The position numbers were made by a program, and so were the translations under genes. From positions 22,610,501-22,674,500 of the forward strand of contig NC_058496.1 in the NCBI RefSeq assembly GCF_020382885.2: DNA of 64,000 nucleotides. Reading direction: 5' to 3'. Under the pieces are notes generated by a model, which saw only the letters and a list, made by a program, of their open reading frames with translations, searched no databases and had not been told where the DNA came from. The first letter of the stretch is position 1. Every line of letters begins with the position of its first letter. Source of the stretch: Scatophagus argus. Lineage: Eukaryota; Chordata; Actinopteri; Scatophagidae. This document shows, piece after piece, positions 52,101 through 63,648 of this stretch.

Positions 52101-55100
52101 CATTGACACTGAACCCAGCGTGTCCGAAGGCCAGAGCCATGCTGCTGCAGCTGCAGGAAACTGCCGAATGGGCCAGACAAATGGCTGTGCACAGATCTTT
52201 GACTGGCCAGCTGCCTGAATCCCTCTGCATGATCAATATCGCTATAGAGAACTGCACAGACGACGGACGCCTCTACCTGTTCAGGTGAGTCCGACCAATA
52301 TGAAACACAGACAAGCCGCAAGTAGAAAGTGTGGTGAAACCAGTAGAACACATCTCTCAATTACAAAGGAACTGCAAAGTTAACAAAATGTAAGAAAGTA
52401 CTTAGATCTTGTACTTAAATAAAAGTAGCAATACCATAATGTGGAAATACTGTATAACAAGTGAAATCCATGCATTTAGTTTTTTTCCTGAGTGAAAGTA
52501 AAAAAAAATTAGCATGAATAAATTAATTTTAGTGGGCCTCTTTAATCTGAACAACAGCCAAAAAAACAGCTTTAAGTGTGAACATTTTGTTAGGCAGAAC
52601 CAGCAACTGAGTTCTTTTTAGATTCACTCCATTAACAAAATTACCACAATTAAAAATATTGCTCTATTAAATAACTTCTGCAGTACTTTGGGTCAGTCCG
52701 TAACAATTCAGTATAATCAGTTCTTTTAAGTTCATTTCAGTTTAATGTTACCTTTTTGAGATAAATATGATTCTGTTTATTTTTGCTTAGATGTATTTAA
52801 TGTCAATTCTGTTTCATTCACTCATTCTCTGTCCATCAGAGCGAGTCTGTACCGGCAACTACATGTGTTCCAAGCAGCCTTCGACGATGCCATCCGGGCC
52901 CTGAAGATGAGCGAGGAGGATGAGGTGGAGAAGGAGGTCGGAGGTCAGGCAGCTGCCAGAAATGAGAAGGACGAGCGTAATTCCATGGAAGAGGATGCAG
53001 AGCTCGAGCTGGTTCACATTTACAATGATTCTGCTGTTGAGCGCTTCAGCAGAGGCCTCTACACTGAGGCAATTCGGCTTCTTAACGACACCATCAGTGT
53101 GGAGAAACGCCTGGCAGGCCTGTACCTGAACCGAGGAGGTGAGGCAAGAGACACTTGCTCTGTTAGTGAGTGAGTGTTGTGAATGTGTGTGTGTGTGTGT
53201 GCACTCGGGATCTGCTGCTGTGGGAACAAAATCCTAACTTATTGTTGTCTCTTTTAAACTGAAAGTCTGTAAATTCAGAAAAGACAAAGCATCTAATTTG
53301 ACATTTGCGAAGTTTTTCCTTGTTGCTGAATGTACAGAACACAAAGTGTACGTATGAGATGAGGTGGCACTGAAACTGTCAGACAGGTGTAACCTGACAA
53401 ACCTGATCAGCATTTCACCACAGTGCAGTATGAAGAACTTAGTAAATGAACAGGTTGTACTGTATCACCACTTTCCAATAACCATGAACCCTCGGCTGTG
53501 TTGATTTTCTCTCTCTCTAAACACACGAGCGTAGAAATGATTATTGGTTGACAGAAAATTAACAACAGTTTTGATAATTGATTAATCATTAATAGGTTGT
53601 AGCTTCTCTTATGTGATTGGCTGAATTTCACTGTTTGTTATGGTTCTGAAGATCTTTAGGTTTTGGCTGTTTGTCGGATAAAGCAAGATATATGTCACTT
53701 TTGGCTGCGGGAAGTTGTGACGGGCATTTTTGTTTGTGCGTGTGTACCTGTGTGTGTGTTAGACTGTTTCTTTTTACAGAGTGAATTTTATTTAGCTCTG
53801 GCTGACTACCAGCAGGCTGACGAGATGACGCAGCTTGATAACCCTGCTATCCTGCTCCGCCTCGCTGTCCTCCACAACACACTGGGTTCTTTCAGCTTCC
53901 GAGATGGGTCAGGACCGCACAAACACATTTACACAGAGGAACCTATAGAGAAAGGTCTTCCAGTCTTGATCAGATGTTTTTTTGTGTGTATTTGTATGTC
54001 TGCATCTACAGGAAATTCCGAGAGGCAGCTGAAATGTTTTCCTGGGCCATCCACTACAACCCTACAGTCAGTCAGTACTATAAGAACAGGTCAAAGGCCT
54101 TCCAAAAGCTGCTGAACTTTAAGGCTGCCAGACAGGACTTCGTCTGCATGCTGCTCCTGGATCCCACCAACGACGAAGTCAGAGCTTCATCTCACCCTCC
54201 AGATCCACTGACATTGTCTTTGTGATTTTAATGACAATGATGTTTTTATTCAATGAGATGAACATAATTTTAACTTTTGCATGTCATGTTGAGTCCACCA
54301 GTAAGTGCAACCCAACAGTATTGAGATACTGATGCTATATATCACAATTTATAGCTGCATATTAATATTCAGTTTTTCTTCTATATATTGTGGATATTAA
54401 TCCTTAGGTAAAAGCCCCTCATATAATGCAATCATTTCATGCAAAAGAGTCTATATGTGTAATGCAAACTTTGTGGTTTATTTCAGATAATGTGATTAAA
54501 ATGTGATTCTGCATGCTGGCTATTCTGATCCAGATGTTTTCTCTGGTGTATTGTAGTAGTAAATTGTGTGTGTATGTCTGTGTATTTGTGCATGTAGGTG
54601 CCTGCTCTGCTCACGCATCTGTTCCCTCGCTGCAGCGTGTCAGATGTTTTGTTCAGTCGAGAAGGACAAGCAATGAGAGTTCATCTGATGAACACCATCC
54701 AGGCTTGCAGCTCTTTCAAACAACAAAGGTCAGCAACTTGAAAATTCCCTGAAAGACTGGTCACATGTGCTTTACACTGACAGACCTTGGGACAGATGCA
54801 CTGCAGCTTAATGTTTTACAAGTTAAAAAATAATTATGTCTCTTCTGTACCTGGGACATTCTGAGCGCAAGCAGTTTACTGCTGGTGCCAGCTGCAAAAC
54901 TAGATGACACTGAATATTTTTATCGACTCATTGTCAATGCATAAAGATACTTCCAAATTAAGACTGCCTGTAACTGCAGGGTAGTGACTTGTATTAATGT
55001 GTTCTCAGACCGAGTGAGACACTCCAGAAGATGACTCTGGCTGATGAGAGCATACCGAGCCAATCAGAGGAGCCATCTGAAGCAGTGGAGCTGAAGCTGT

Positions 55101-55165
55101 GTCTAAGCCAACAGCAGTTGCAAATAATTGATAATAGTCCTCTTCAGATATTTACAGAATATTAA
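49123..55165 (+). CDS. ttc16: TTC16-type tetratricopeptide repeat protein, copy 2
   Basis: Coding exons: 49123-49152, 49496-49674, 49973-50063, 50181-50318, 50800-50894, 51494-51623, 52070-52284, 52840-53138, 53763-53907, 54012-54177, 54598-54728, 55009-55165. They give the same 591-residue length with all splice sites kept and no stops. I see three coding differences from copy 1, all changing the residue: V311I (base 52892), I529T (base 54695) and E537K (base 54718). Domains, the intron 5 SINE and the candidate polyadenylation signal match copy 1. Both copies look able to make protein. It may be a true second gene or the other allele placed in tandem by the assembler. Confidence 0.88.
50908..51271 (-). 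repeat. tRNA-derived SINE in ttc16 intron 5, unit 2
   Basis: Copy of the SINE at 40893-41256 carried by the duplication, with the same 13-bp target-site duplication at 50895-50907 and 51272-51284. The insertion therefore predates the duplication. Confidence 0.88.
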
Positions 55166-55208
55166 TGAAGGATCACAATAACAGGGCTACTGTTGTTTAT
55201 AGCCATGT

Positions 55209-55214
55209 AATAAA
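55209..55214 (+). terminator. ttc16: Candidate polyadenylation signal of ttc16 copy 2
   Basis: AATAAA 44 nt after the stop codon, identical to copy 1. Confidence 0.55.
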
Positions 55215-56342
55215 ACATTTCTGAAAGCATATTTAATTGTAAAAGAAATATTCTAAACAACTTCAAGATACTTATATAACTAGTGAGACAATATTTCAAT
55301 TTTGACAAAACCACATTTAAAACGTTTGAGTATGTGAATCTTAGTCTTTGCCTGTAAATGCTTAAAAAGGAGATTGCTGCATGCTTCGATTTGCAGCATG
55401 ATATAATTACCTCTTTAATTTTCACACATTTCATCCAAACAAATGCCATACTTGCTACCAAAAGCTATGTACAATTTGTGAGTGACAGTGAGCTATGAAA
55501 TGTGATTCTGACAACAATTCTCATTTGTGTGAAAGTCAGATTTTTATTTGATTGTATTGTAATGTCTTAATTCAAGTAGCAAAAAGATGCTAAAAGCAAA
55601 TTTATAACAGAAACTCAAAGATGACAAGTTGATCGTTTCTCATCTCATTTCCTAATGCCACAGCTACAAAGTGGATGTTGAGCTTTGAAACATAAGGTGA
55701 TGTTGGCATGATGCTGAACTACAGATGTTCTTGTGTGTTGACTGTGGCAGGGTAAGAAAATGGTTTCGATTATTTCTAAATAAGTACAAAGCTGTACACC
55801 ATACTGATCCACACCTCACAAAGCACCACCCACCAGGTGGTCTTTCTGGAGTCCAGGATTTTAGATGCTCTTGAAAGTCTGTCTCAGAGATGATGGTGGC
55901 AATAAATTGATGTCTGAGTGTTGTGTTTTTGTATGCATTTCCCTTTGTTTCAGGACAGAATGATCCAAGTTTGATTTACTTGCTACACACATTGTGAATC
56001 ACTTTCAACGATACCTTTTACACTGTGAGTTTAACCACAACAATGATTCTTTAACTCGCACTTATTGTTTGAACCTGGACAGTAGAGGAAATCATTCAGC
56101 ACAAGAACTGCACACTCTTTTATGTGGACAAACTATAAAAATAAACTATAGGGACAAACATTACACATTGGACCTACATAATCTTCAAACACAAAGGATA
56201 AGACAGCAGTGGTAACACTTTTCCAAAATATGGTGGTACTATCCTTTAATTAGGATGTTATTACATACTGTAATCCAATAGGTGGCAGCACAGGCACAGT
56301 TTTAAAATGAAGGCACTCAGTTTTGAGACCTAGAGTGAGGAG

Positions 56343-59230
56343 TAATCTGTCAAGGCTATGCCAAATGAATTAACATGCATCATTGAAACTGTGTTGAAAA
56401 ATCTGAAACGCTTTTCAAACTGGAGTCTGAGAAAAGCCTGTGGGAGCTCTAGGAAACACACGCTGCAGCCTGTTGACATCAGACAGCTGTCTCGGGGTAA
56501 TTTCTGCTTGTCACAGGTTCTGCAGTACCACATGCCAGTGCCTAAGTCACCCAGAAATACACAAAGTGAGATAAATCCCAGATCAGTTACAGTTTTGCTC
56601 ATGCTCTTAATTAAATTCATAAAGCTACTTGTTTTCTTGAAGCCCCTCAGGTCGTGTTATGATGGAAGCTGACCCTTTCAGATCAACAGCAGGCCAAATC
56701 TGTGTCACTGTGTTGGTCTAAAAGGATTTTCTCGCTAATACACAAGATGACATTTTGATTGACTGGTGAGGTGTAGCTGGGTCTGAGTAAAGAGAGAACT
56801 ATCTCATCTCACTCAAACATACATCATCTGACGATCTGTATGAGCTTTATTTAGTTTGTATGCTGTGTTGTGCAACCACATCTAGTCAAGTCATAAATGT
56901 TTTGACCTGTTCCCAAAGGCTACCTTACAAAGCAGGCCAAAAAGCTGGTCGTCATAGAGATAGGTGAGAGACACAGGAAACTGTACAAATGGGGATAACA
57001 GTGCTCACTTTTTTGTTTCCTCTCAAAGGCCTTCATTATGCTGCGTGATATTACGTCTGAATACTTGGGAAATCCTCGTGTTAAACCGGCATAGGTGTTG
57101 GATGGCCTATTTTAGAAAGTCACAAAAATGATCAGATGCAGACCCCAGATTCTGCTGTCAGAAAAATGTGTGTGTGCGTGGAGGGTGACAGTTAGACATA
57201 GCTATGCAACACGTCATTTAAGATGTGTTATTATACATGTTATTATATATGGATTACACAGACTGTATAAGAAATAGCAGTCAGAACCACCATGATGTCA
57301 CCCATAGGTTTCTAAAGAAACACAGAAGATAACCCGAAGCTATCAGGAACTCAGGTTTATTTGCTGTATATTTACCCCATTTTCCTACCCGGTTGTGTAT
57401 ATATAAGTGTATTTCTAGTCTGGCATTTTAACATCAGGTCTCATGTAGGTTGACTTGCTTTTGGAGCTTCCTCAAGTGATCATGTGAGTGGCCATTTGAG
57501 CAACTGCAGTTTTTGGTGCTTCTGCTTTGTCTTCATTTTTTAGCCCTGGAGGTTGCCACTTGGTTATCTACTCACATGTCTGCTTAGTGGTAGTTTGTTT
57601 TGTGAAATACCGTCCTCAAAGCACTTGTGTGTACTTGTGTGTTGTCCAAGGAAAGAAGAGGGCATTAAATATCTCAATCTCTGCTTCACAAGATCAGTCA
57701 CAATCTTAAATTGAAACAGATTTCTTCCCTTTTTAGCCACCTCAAAGACAAATGGATTTTACCTTAATGGTACCTTAATACAGTGACCCCCAACCACTGC
57801 TTCTGTTGCTTCGCCAAAGTAATGAATCTAATTGATGGTGTACAGCAGTTTAATCAGTATCAACAGTGAAGTTGTGTTGTGGCTGCAGCTGCGTGGTGTT
57901 CTCTGAGAGGCAGCTGACCTCACAACATTAACAGCAGCTGTGGTAACAGCTGACACACAGAGAAAGGACCTGTGACACACTGGCTGCCCTCTCACCATTG
58001 AAAGTACCCAGGCTACATTGCTAAAAGCACACACATACCAAAGATACCACAGGTTGTGCTGTCGCAGTCACTTCACACCATGCAGTTTAGTACTAAATTA
58101 AGTCTAATGAAAATGGAAACAGCATGTTTTTTCTCTACCTTCTCCAAATAGGCCTCCACATGTGGAATATTGAAGAAAGTGCTCTCTCTTGGTGTAGAAG
58201 TCATATTTTTTATTTGTTCAGATGTATTTCTTTATTATATTTTGATACCCGCTGAAATTCCATGCCGTGGTGGAATGTGGGTGCAGACGACCATGCTCAT
58301 ACTCGTGTCAGTCAGCGCTTATTGTGTTGACACTGTCAATGTCTGCTGAGCAGCATGACTCGCAGTGGACCGGTCCAGGTTCAGGGCCTCAGATAGTGTG
58401 TATGCTCATATGTGTGTGTGAGATCCTATATTCCTGTTCTTGTGAGGACCACGTGTTGTTCAAAGGGTCAATTAATCCTGAAAATTCTCAAAACTTAAGT
58501 CATTTTGCTGGTTTTCATAATGACTCTTTCAAACTTAAAGCCTGAATTCAAGGTCAAGATTAGGATTTGATTGGTTGTAGATAAGTGAGCTGTTAAGAGA
58601 AGGACTTACAGACAGCAAGAAAGTCTTCACAAGTATAGTAATACAGTCCTAAATGTGTGTGGGCTCCAGTCCCTCAGCAGAGTGGTGGGGGACAGACAGT
58701 GGTTGTAAAGGAGCTGAAAAGTGTTTCACACTTGTGCAATAAAAAGCTCAAGTTACCGTGCTGTCAGGGCCGGTAGGAGCAGCCAGTCGGGCGGTGCCAG
58801 TGGCCCAACAAGCCAGGTTTCTGAGGCCAGACAAAAACACCTTTCTCTGAGCAGAGGAGCTGGCGGCTTGGCCCTAGCTCAAAACATTCCCCGGTGGAGG
58901 GGAGGTTCATTCACGTTTTGGCTGGAGACTGTTTTGTCTAAGACACACAGAACATGTTTGTAGTCTTTGGATAGTGTTCAGGGCAGGTGACGTGCGTGGA
59001 CGCAAAATCCCATGTCCTCCTGAAGTGAAAGTGGATGGGGGATATGTGGGACTGGAATTGGATTAGTGTTGCTAGACTGGCCTTGAAGTATGTGCCAGTC
59101 AGGGATTTGTTAGTGGTTAGCTTTGCTACGTACACATCATTGCATTATGATAATGGCTCGGATAGTTGAGGCTGTTAAAATTCCATCCTCTCCCTAAAGA
59201 CCAGTTAAAAACATGGTTACAACATTTCAT
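56343..59230. other. Intergenic spacer between the duplication and mymk
   Basis: Unique sequence with no recognisable exon on either strand. It holds a dispersed repeat fragment at about 57259-57330 and otherwise AT-rich DNA. Open frames at 56358-56672 and 58721-58963 have no domain I recognise. Confidence 0.55.
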
Positions 59231-59236
59231 TTTATT
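59231..59236 (-). terminator. mymk: Candidate distal polyadenylation signal of mymk
   Basis: AATAAA on the minus strand about 1 kb after the downstream mymk stop codon at 60260. It would end a long 3' UTR. Not supported by transcript data. Confidence 0.3.
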
Positions 59237-60259
59237 TTCAAAATGTTAAAAAATTATCAAAAACAAACACACATTATACTGAATATACAAGCTTCCATAC
59301 TACAATAAATAACAATATATTGATAAAAGTTTTCCCCAGAAACATTACACGGCCTGAACAATGCACATTACAGACAAGGGTCATAGCCAAAGCTGTGCAG
59401 TCAGTGAACCAGAGTTAATAGACAGATGAGTCACCTGCTGATCCAGAAACACATCAAAATGCTTCTGTCAGGTTACAGACTGAGTGTCTGGGTTACCACC
59501 TCCCCTGACTCCAACATCTGATGCTCCACACGACACATTTGGAACCTTAAGGATGTATAAAACCAGTAAAATTTGCTTTACAGTCTTGTAATTCCCATAA
59601 ATGAATTCAGACTCATGGTCCTTTCCCTAAGAGAGAGAGGGGAAAGGGAAAAAGTAGGGGGGATGGACAGACAGAGGCAAGCAGACGAAGGGTCTCCCTT
59701 GAGGAACATTTCGAAAGACAATTTATATATTTTGGAGAGATAAAACATCTGCCTGTTTGTTCTTCTCATAAATTTTCCAGTCAGTTTTACTGGCTTGTCT
59801 CAGCCACCGTCTCCCTGTTCGTGCTGTGTGTGTTCTTTTGTAGCGTGCTGCCTTTCCTCGACTTTGGACAAGCGCTTCAGACGGCTGTGTTCTTATTGGT
59901 TCTTTGAGGGTACTGGAGGCCTGATTCTCCTTTTGCTCCCATCCTTAAATTTTAGAAGCATATCAGGATACTTTTGTTTCTTTATCTGCTGGCTACAGGA
60001 GCTGGTGGATTCCAAAAGTCACTGTTGACCTTAAATATTCTACCAGCCAAAAACAATTTTTTTGGAGTAGAAAGGAACGTCCACATGATGGTTGGTTTCC
60101 TGCTGAAGTAGATTAGCTTACCAGCCACATACAAGTTTATCAGCATTTGGCTGACAGTTATTTGGTGATTTTCCCATTTCCCGCTCGTTTCCAACCACTG
60201 CGTCTGTCTGTTCGTCATGATGAACTTCTGCTACGTCTGACCTAACAGTTATGTTTCAT

Positions 60260-60460
60260 TCACTTCCAACCATTCATCTCTTTGAGCTTGCGGATGCTGG
60301 TCCCTTTGATGGGTGTGGAGGGCGGAGGGTTGTACAGAGGCAGGGTGGGGGTACTACAGCCTCGTGTCCACAGCTTCTCAGTTGGGATTGTCCACACGGT
60401 CCGAGATGACTTCTTTTTCGGCTTGTCTGCATTCTCTTTAGAAGTACCAGGGCTCATGGA
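60260..60460 (-). CDS. mymk: Candidate alternative last exon of mymk (extended C-terminus)
   Basis: An open 66-codon exon behind a pyrimidine-rich acceptor (CTCTCTCCAG before 60460). It encodes SMSPGTSKENADKPKKKSS, then IPTEKLWTRGCSTPTLPLYN and a PPPSTPIKG stretch, and ends in TGA at 60260-60262. Its phase 0 matches a strong donor (TGT followed by GTATGT at 60652) inside mymk exon 5. Joined to it, the protein would be 285 residues, with a lysine- and proline-rich cytosolic tail after the LCCC palmitoylation-type cysteines. A lengthened C-terminus has been described for trout myomaker as I recall. It could instead belong to an unrecognised neighbouring gene. Confidence 0.55.
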   Translation of the reverse strand, partial: SMSPGTSKENADKPKKKSSRTVWTIPTEKLWTRGCSTPTLPLYNPPPSTPIKGTSIRKLKEMNGWK

Positions 60461-60526
60461 CTGGAGAGAGAACAGAAGCAGGATTAGAGTGGACTTTTGA
60501 CCTTGATTCAATGCGAATGATGCTGC

Positions 60527-60532
60527 TTTATT
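60527..60532 (-). terminator. mymk: Candidate intronic polyadenylation signal of mymk
   Basis: AATAAA on the minus strand 97 nt after the short-form stop codon and upstream of the alternative last exon. It would allow the short form to end within the intron. Confidence 0.45.
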
Positions 60533-60628
60533 GCAGCCTTCTTATTTTTCACATTCTGCAGCCTGCCCTTTTAAGTCTATCCTGTCCCCACATTACCTGA
60601 CCAACTGCCTTCAGCTCCCCTTTCAGAT

Positions 60629-62618
60629 TTAGATATAATAAATGTAACATACACAGCAGCAGAGAGTGAAGCAGCTGAGCTTAGCAGCGTTTCGTCCTGT
60701 CCCTGCATAGCGGTTTTTCTTCGGCAGCAGCAGGACAAAGGACACAGCCAGAGACAGATGGTAGAAACTGTGGACATAGGCATAGTCCCACTCCTGCAGT
60801 GAAGAATACAGAATACAGTACCAGAATTTAGGGTGATTTCATTTATTAACATACATAATTGTATGTAACTGGACAATCAGCTGCCTGTTTAATAGTTGCC
60901 TTTAGTTTGTTAGTTAGTTTTCTTTCTTTATATTCTTAAAGTAGATATTCAAATATTATGTGTTAATGGCTATAATACACTATATAGACAAAAGTATCCA
61001 GATGTATCTCTTTGGGGCTATTTTTCAGGGGTTGGGTTGGGCCCCTTACTTCCAGTGACGGGAAATCTTGATGCTTCAGCATACCAAGACAGTTTAGGGA
61101 AGGTCCTTTTCTATTCCAGCATGACTGTGCCTCAGTGCACAAAGCAAAGACCATAAAGACATGGTTGGATTAGTTTGGTGTGGAAGAACGTGACTGGCCT
61201 GCAGAGAGCCCTGACCTCAACCCCATCCAACACCTTTGGGATGAACTGGAACAGAGATTGCGAACCAGACCTTTTGGTCCAACATCAGTGTCTGACCTCC
61301 CTATTGCTTTACTGCATGAATGGGAAAAAATTCCCTCAGAAACACTCCAAAATACTTTGGAATGTCTTCCCAGAAGAGTGGAAGCTGCTATAGCTGCAAA
61401 CCTGTCCATGTATTTAGAACGCAACATCATTAAAGTCCCTATTGGTGTAATCTTCATGTGTCTCAATACTTTTGTCTACATAGTGTATTTGTTAGGGAAG
61501 GTAAATAAATAAAATGTAGCCTTATGGCAGCTAATCTCACTGCCTAGTCTGTAGTTCTACACATTTTCATTTATGCGTTAGGATTTGTTTTATTTTGATG
61601 ACTGTCACCTCAAAGTAGAAACGCAGCATCAGAGCGAGAGCACCGAAGCAGCAGCCTGGACCGACCTGCTGCGTGTACACTGTCTTATCAGGATACACCG
61701 CCCTCAAATCTTTCATCTTCTGCAGCTGAAATTACAATCAAATTCAAAATTCAAAAGTTATACTGATTGATTTGATGGCAGAGAGACAAAAGGACAATTG
61801 ACAGTAAGGTGCCCTCCTAAGGCCACTCACCCATTTGACAGTGATGATGAAGACAGCAGATCCAATGGGTCCAGAGTAGATCCCGTAGCCCCAGCGATCC
61901 TGATAGATCCTCACAGCAATTGTCAACACTCCAAACATGGTTATACTGGAGCGCTGGGGTTCATCAAAGTCTCCCAGAGCTGGAATGAGGACACACAAAA
62001 CTACATGTGAGACAGAAGATAAATAAATGTACTGTAGTGTTAAATTTATTTCTCACATATTTTTTTTTTATTAAATTAAGACCAAAGTTATAGCTCTCTT
62101 TACTTATCTAGGAACCCTGAAACCCTTGGAAGTCCCCAAAAGTCCAGCATGAAGCCCATAAATCTGAAGGTTTTCAGTTCAGACAAAAATGACACCAGGA
62201 CATTTTCACAGTTTGCTTTCTGGTACCATGACAAATACACATGTCTAATATCGTTGAAGTAGCTGATGCATGAGAACAAAAACTACATAACTGATGATAG
62301 CCAAATACCCCGCAGGCAATAAAAAATCAACCCAAAATCAATGCAGTACATCAGAAAGCTCTAATATAGGTATACAGGCTCAGGCATCACAAATGGTTTG
62401 CCTTTCAGTGAAGATCTTCTCTATTCCTGCTTGGTAACATTTCTAAGATGAGCTTGGATTTGATATTTAGCCAGCCATTTTTACATCATCGGTACATCAG
62501 CCGAGAAAGAGGGCAGAGGGCAGAGGGCAGAGCAGTCTGTGTGGTCAGCTGTCAAAGACTTTGGCCCTTCACAGCAAATGATTTAAAGCCCTTGTTACAA
62601 AACCTCAAGGGCTTAGAT

Positions 62619-62652
<34 letters not shown>

Positions 62653-63648
62653 TCAAATAAATGAGTAACAGCAAGCCTGTCTGAGCATTTGTGAGTTGAA
62701 GTCTAAGACACAACATATGCTATCAACAACTGTCAGCTGTGTCAGAAGATCAGTGATTAACTTGGATGTAAGTCCGGAGAGGGCCTTCAGTATCTTAAAG
62801 TCAATTCTAAACTTTACCCGAGGTAAAAGGAAGCCTATGCCGAGTGGGAGCACTGATGTTCAGTGTCTCTCAGTGTCTTTCTTAAGGTCATGATAAAGGA
62901 CACACATTATGTAGAGACAATAAATGTGCTGCTACCTACTGCAACTGCTAACTAGTCACACCACAACACATTGTGTGCCAGACTGTATATTATGACTTAC
63001 CAATAAGCGTGACCCACATGGAGAGAGCCGTACCATACACACTGAAGTACTCCAGAATGTCATATCTCATGAAACATAGGATGGAGAGTCCTGGTCCATC
63101 ACATGCATGGTAGATCTACAGAAAGACGAGTGCAAGTTCAAATCAAACAGACTTTCACAGGATCTACAAGGTTAGTAATGATCTACATGCAGTTCAGATA
63201 TCAACAGCACAATAAGCACTTTTTTGTTACATGAATTGTTGAAACTAAAGCTGAATAGATTCAGTAGGGCATTTTGGAGAATACGGATTTGATGAACAGA
63301 TTTTCTACTGGATTCAGATTCAGTAAAGTGCTACTGAACCCGAGTCTAACTCTGGATGAGATAAACAGTAAACAGAAAAAATACAAAGACCCTCATAAAA
63401 AAATCTTTCAGTCAGCACCAGAGACATTGCTGTCAGCTAACTGCATGCGCAGTCACCACAATCAGTCAGCTTCAGTCTGTCACATCAAAACTGAACCATA
63501 AAGGCATTCTCACCGCAATGAAGAACATGGTGAAGAAGTAGACCATGGCCTCCATGTGGAAGCCTCTCTTGGCAGCCACACTGGCTGTAGGCAGGAACAC
63601 CAGGCTGCTGACTGTAGGAAGTAGCATCTTGGCAATAAATGCACCCAT
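60629..63648 (-). CDS. mymk: Myomaker, myoblast fusion membrane protein (short form)
   Basis: Myomaker (TMEM8C) is a multipass plasma-membrane protein needed for fusion of myoblasts; it works with myomixer. Coding exons (minus): 63514-63648, 63001-63115, 61831-61979, 61609-61725, 60629-60793. They total 681 nt, 226 aa (221 in human). The start gives MGAFIAKMLLPTVSSLVFLP. Diagnostic blocks follow: CDGPGLSILCFMRYDILEYF, GDFDEPQRSS, DRWGYGIYSGPIG, GPGCCFGALALMLRFYF and WDYAYVHSFYHLSL. The frame passes FTLCCCV at 214-220, where the zebrafish protein ends as I recall, and continues six residues (CYIYYI) to TAA. A donor (GTATGT) overlaps this point, so a longer form ending with 60260-60460 is possible. 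Intron 4 holds a Tc1-like element. Confidence 0.95.
60978..61485 (+). mobile_element. Internally deleted Tc1-like element, copy B
   Basis: Begins CACTATATAGACAAAAGTAT and ends with the near-complement TTTTGTCTACATAGTG. TA dinucleotides flank both ends (60976-60977 and 61486-61487), the standard Tc1/mariner duplication. The plus strand still encodes a transposase C-terminus with DLNPIQHLWDELEQRLRTRP and then LPRRVEAAIAANLSMYLE, but lacks the N-terminal half. It is 508 bp, against 509 bp for copy A at 14616-15124. Confidence 0.88.
62621..62651. repeat. (GT)n microsatellite
   Basis: About 15 uninterrupted GT units in mymk intron 2. Confidence 0.95.

Larger units (their letters stand above)
46339..56342 (+). 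repeat. Tandem duplication, unit 2 (10,004 bp)
   Basis: Direct repeat of 36098-46338 in head-to-tail order, starting immediately at the end of unit 1. By eye I count about 20 single-base differences over 10 kb, roughly 0.2 percent, plus the indels given for unit 1. Sequence to the right of 56342 is unique. Confidence 0.96.
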
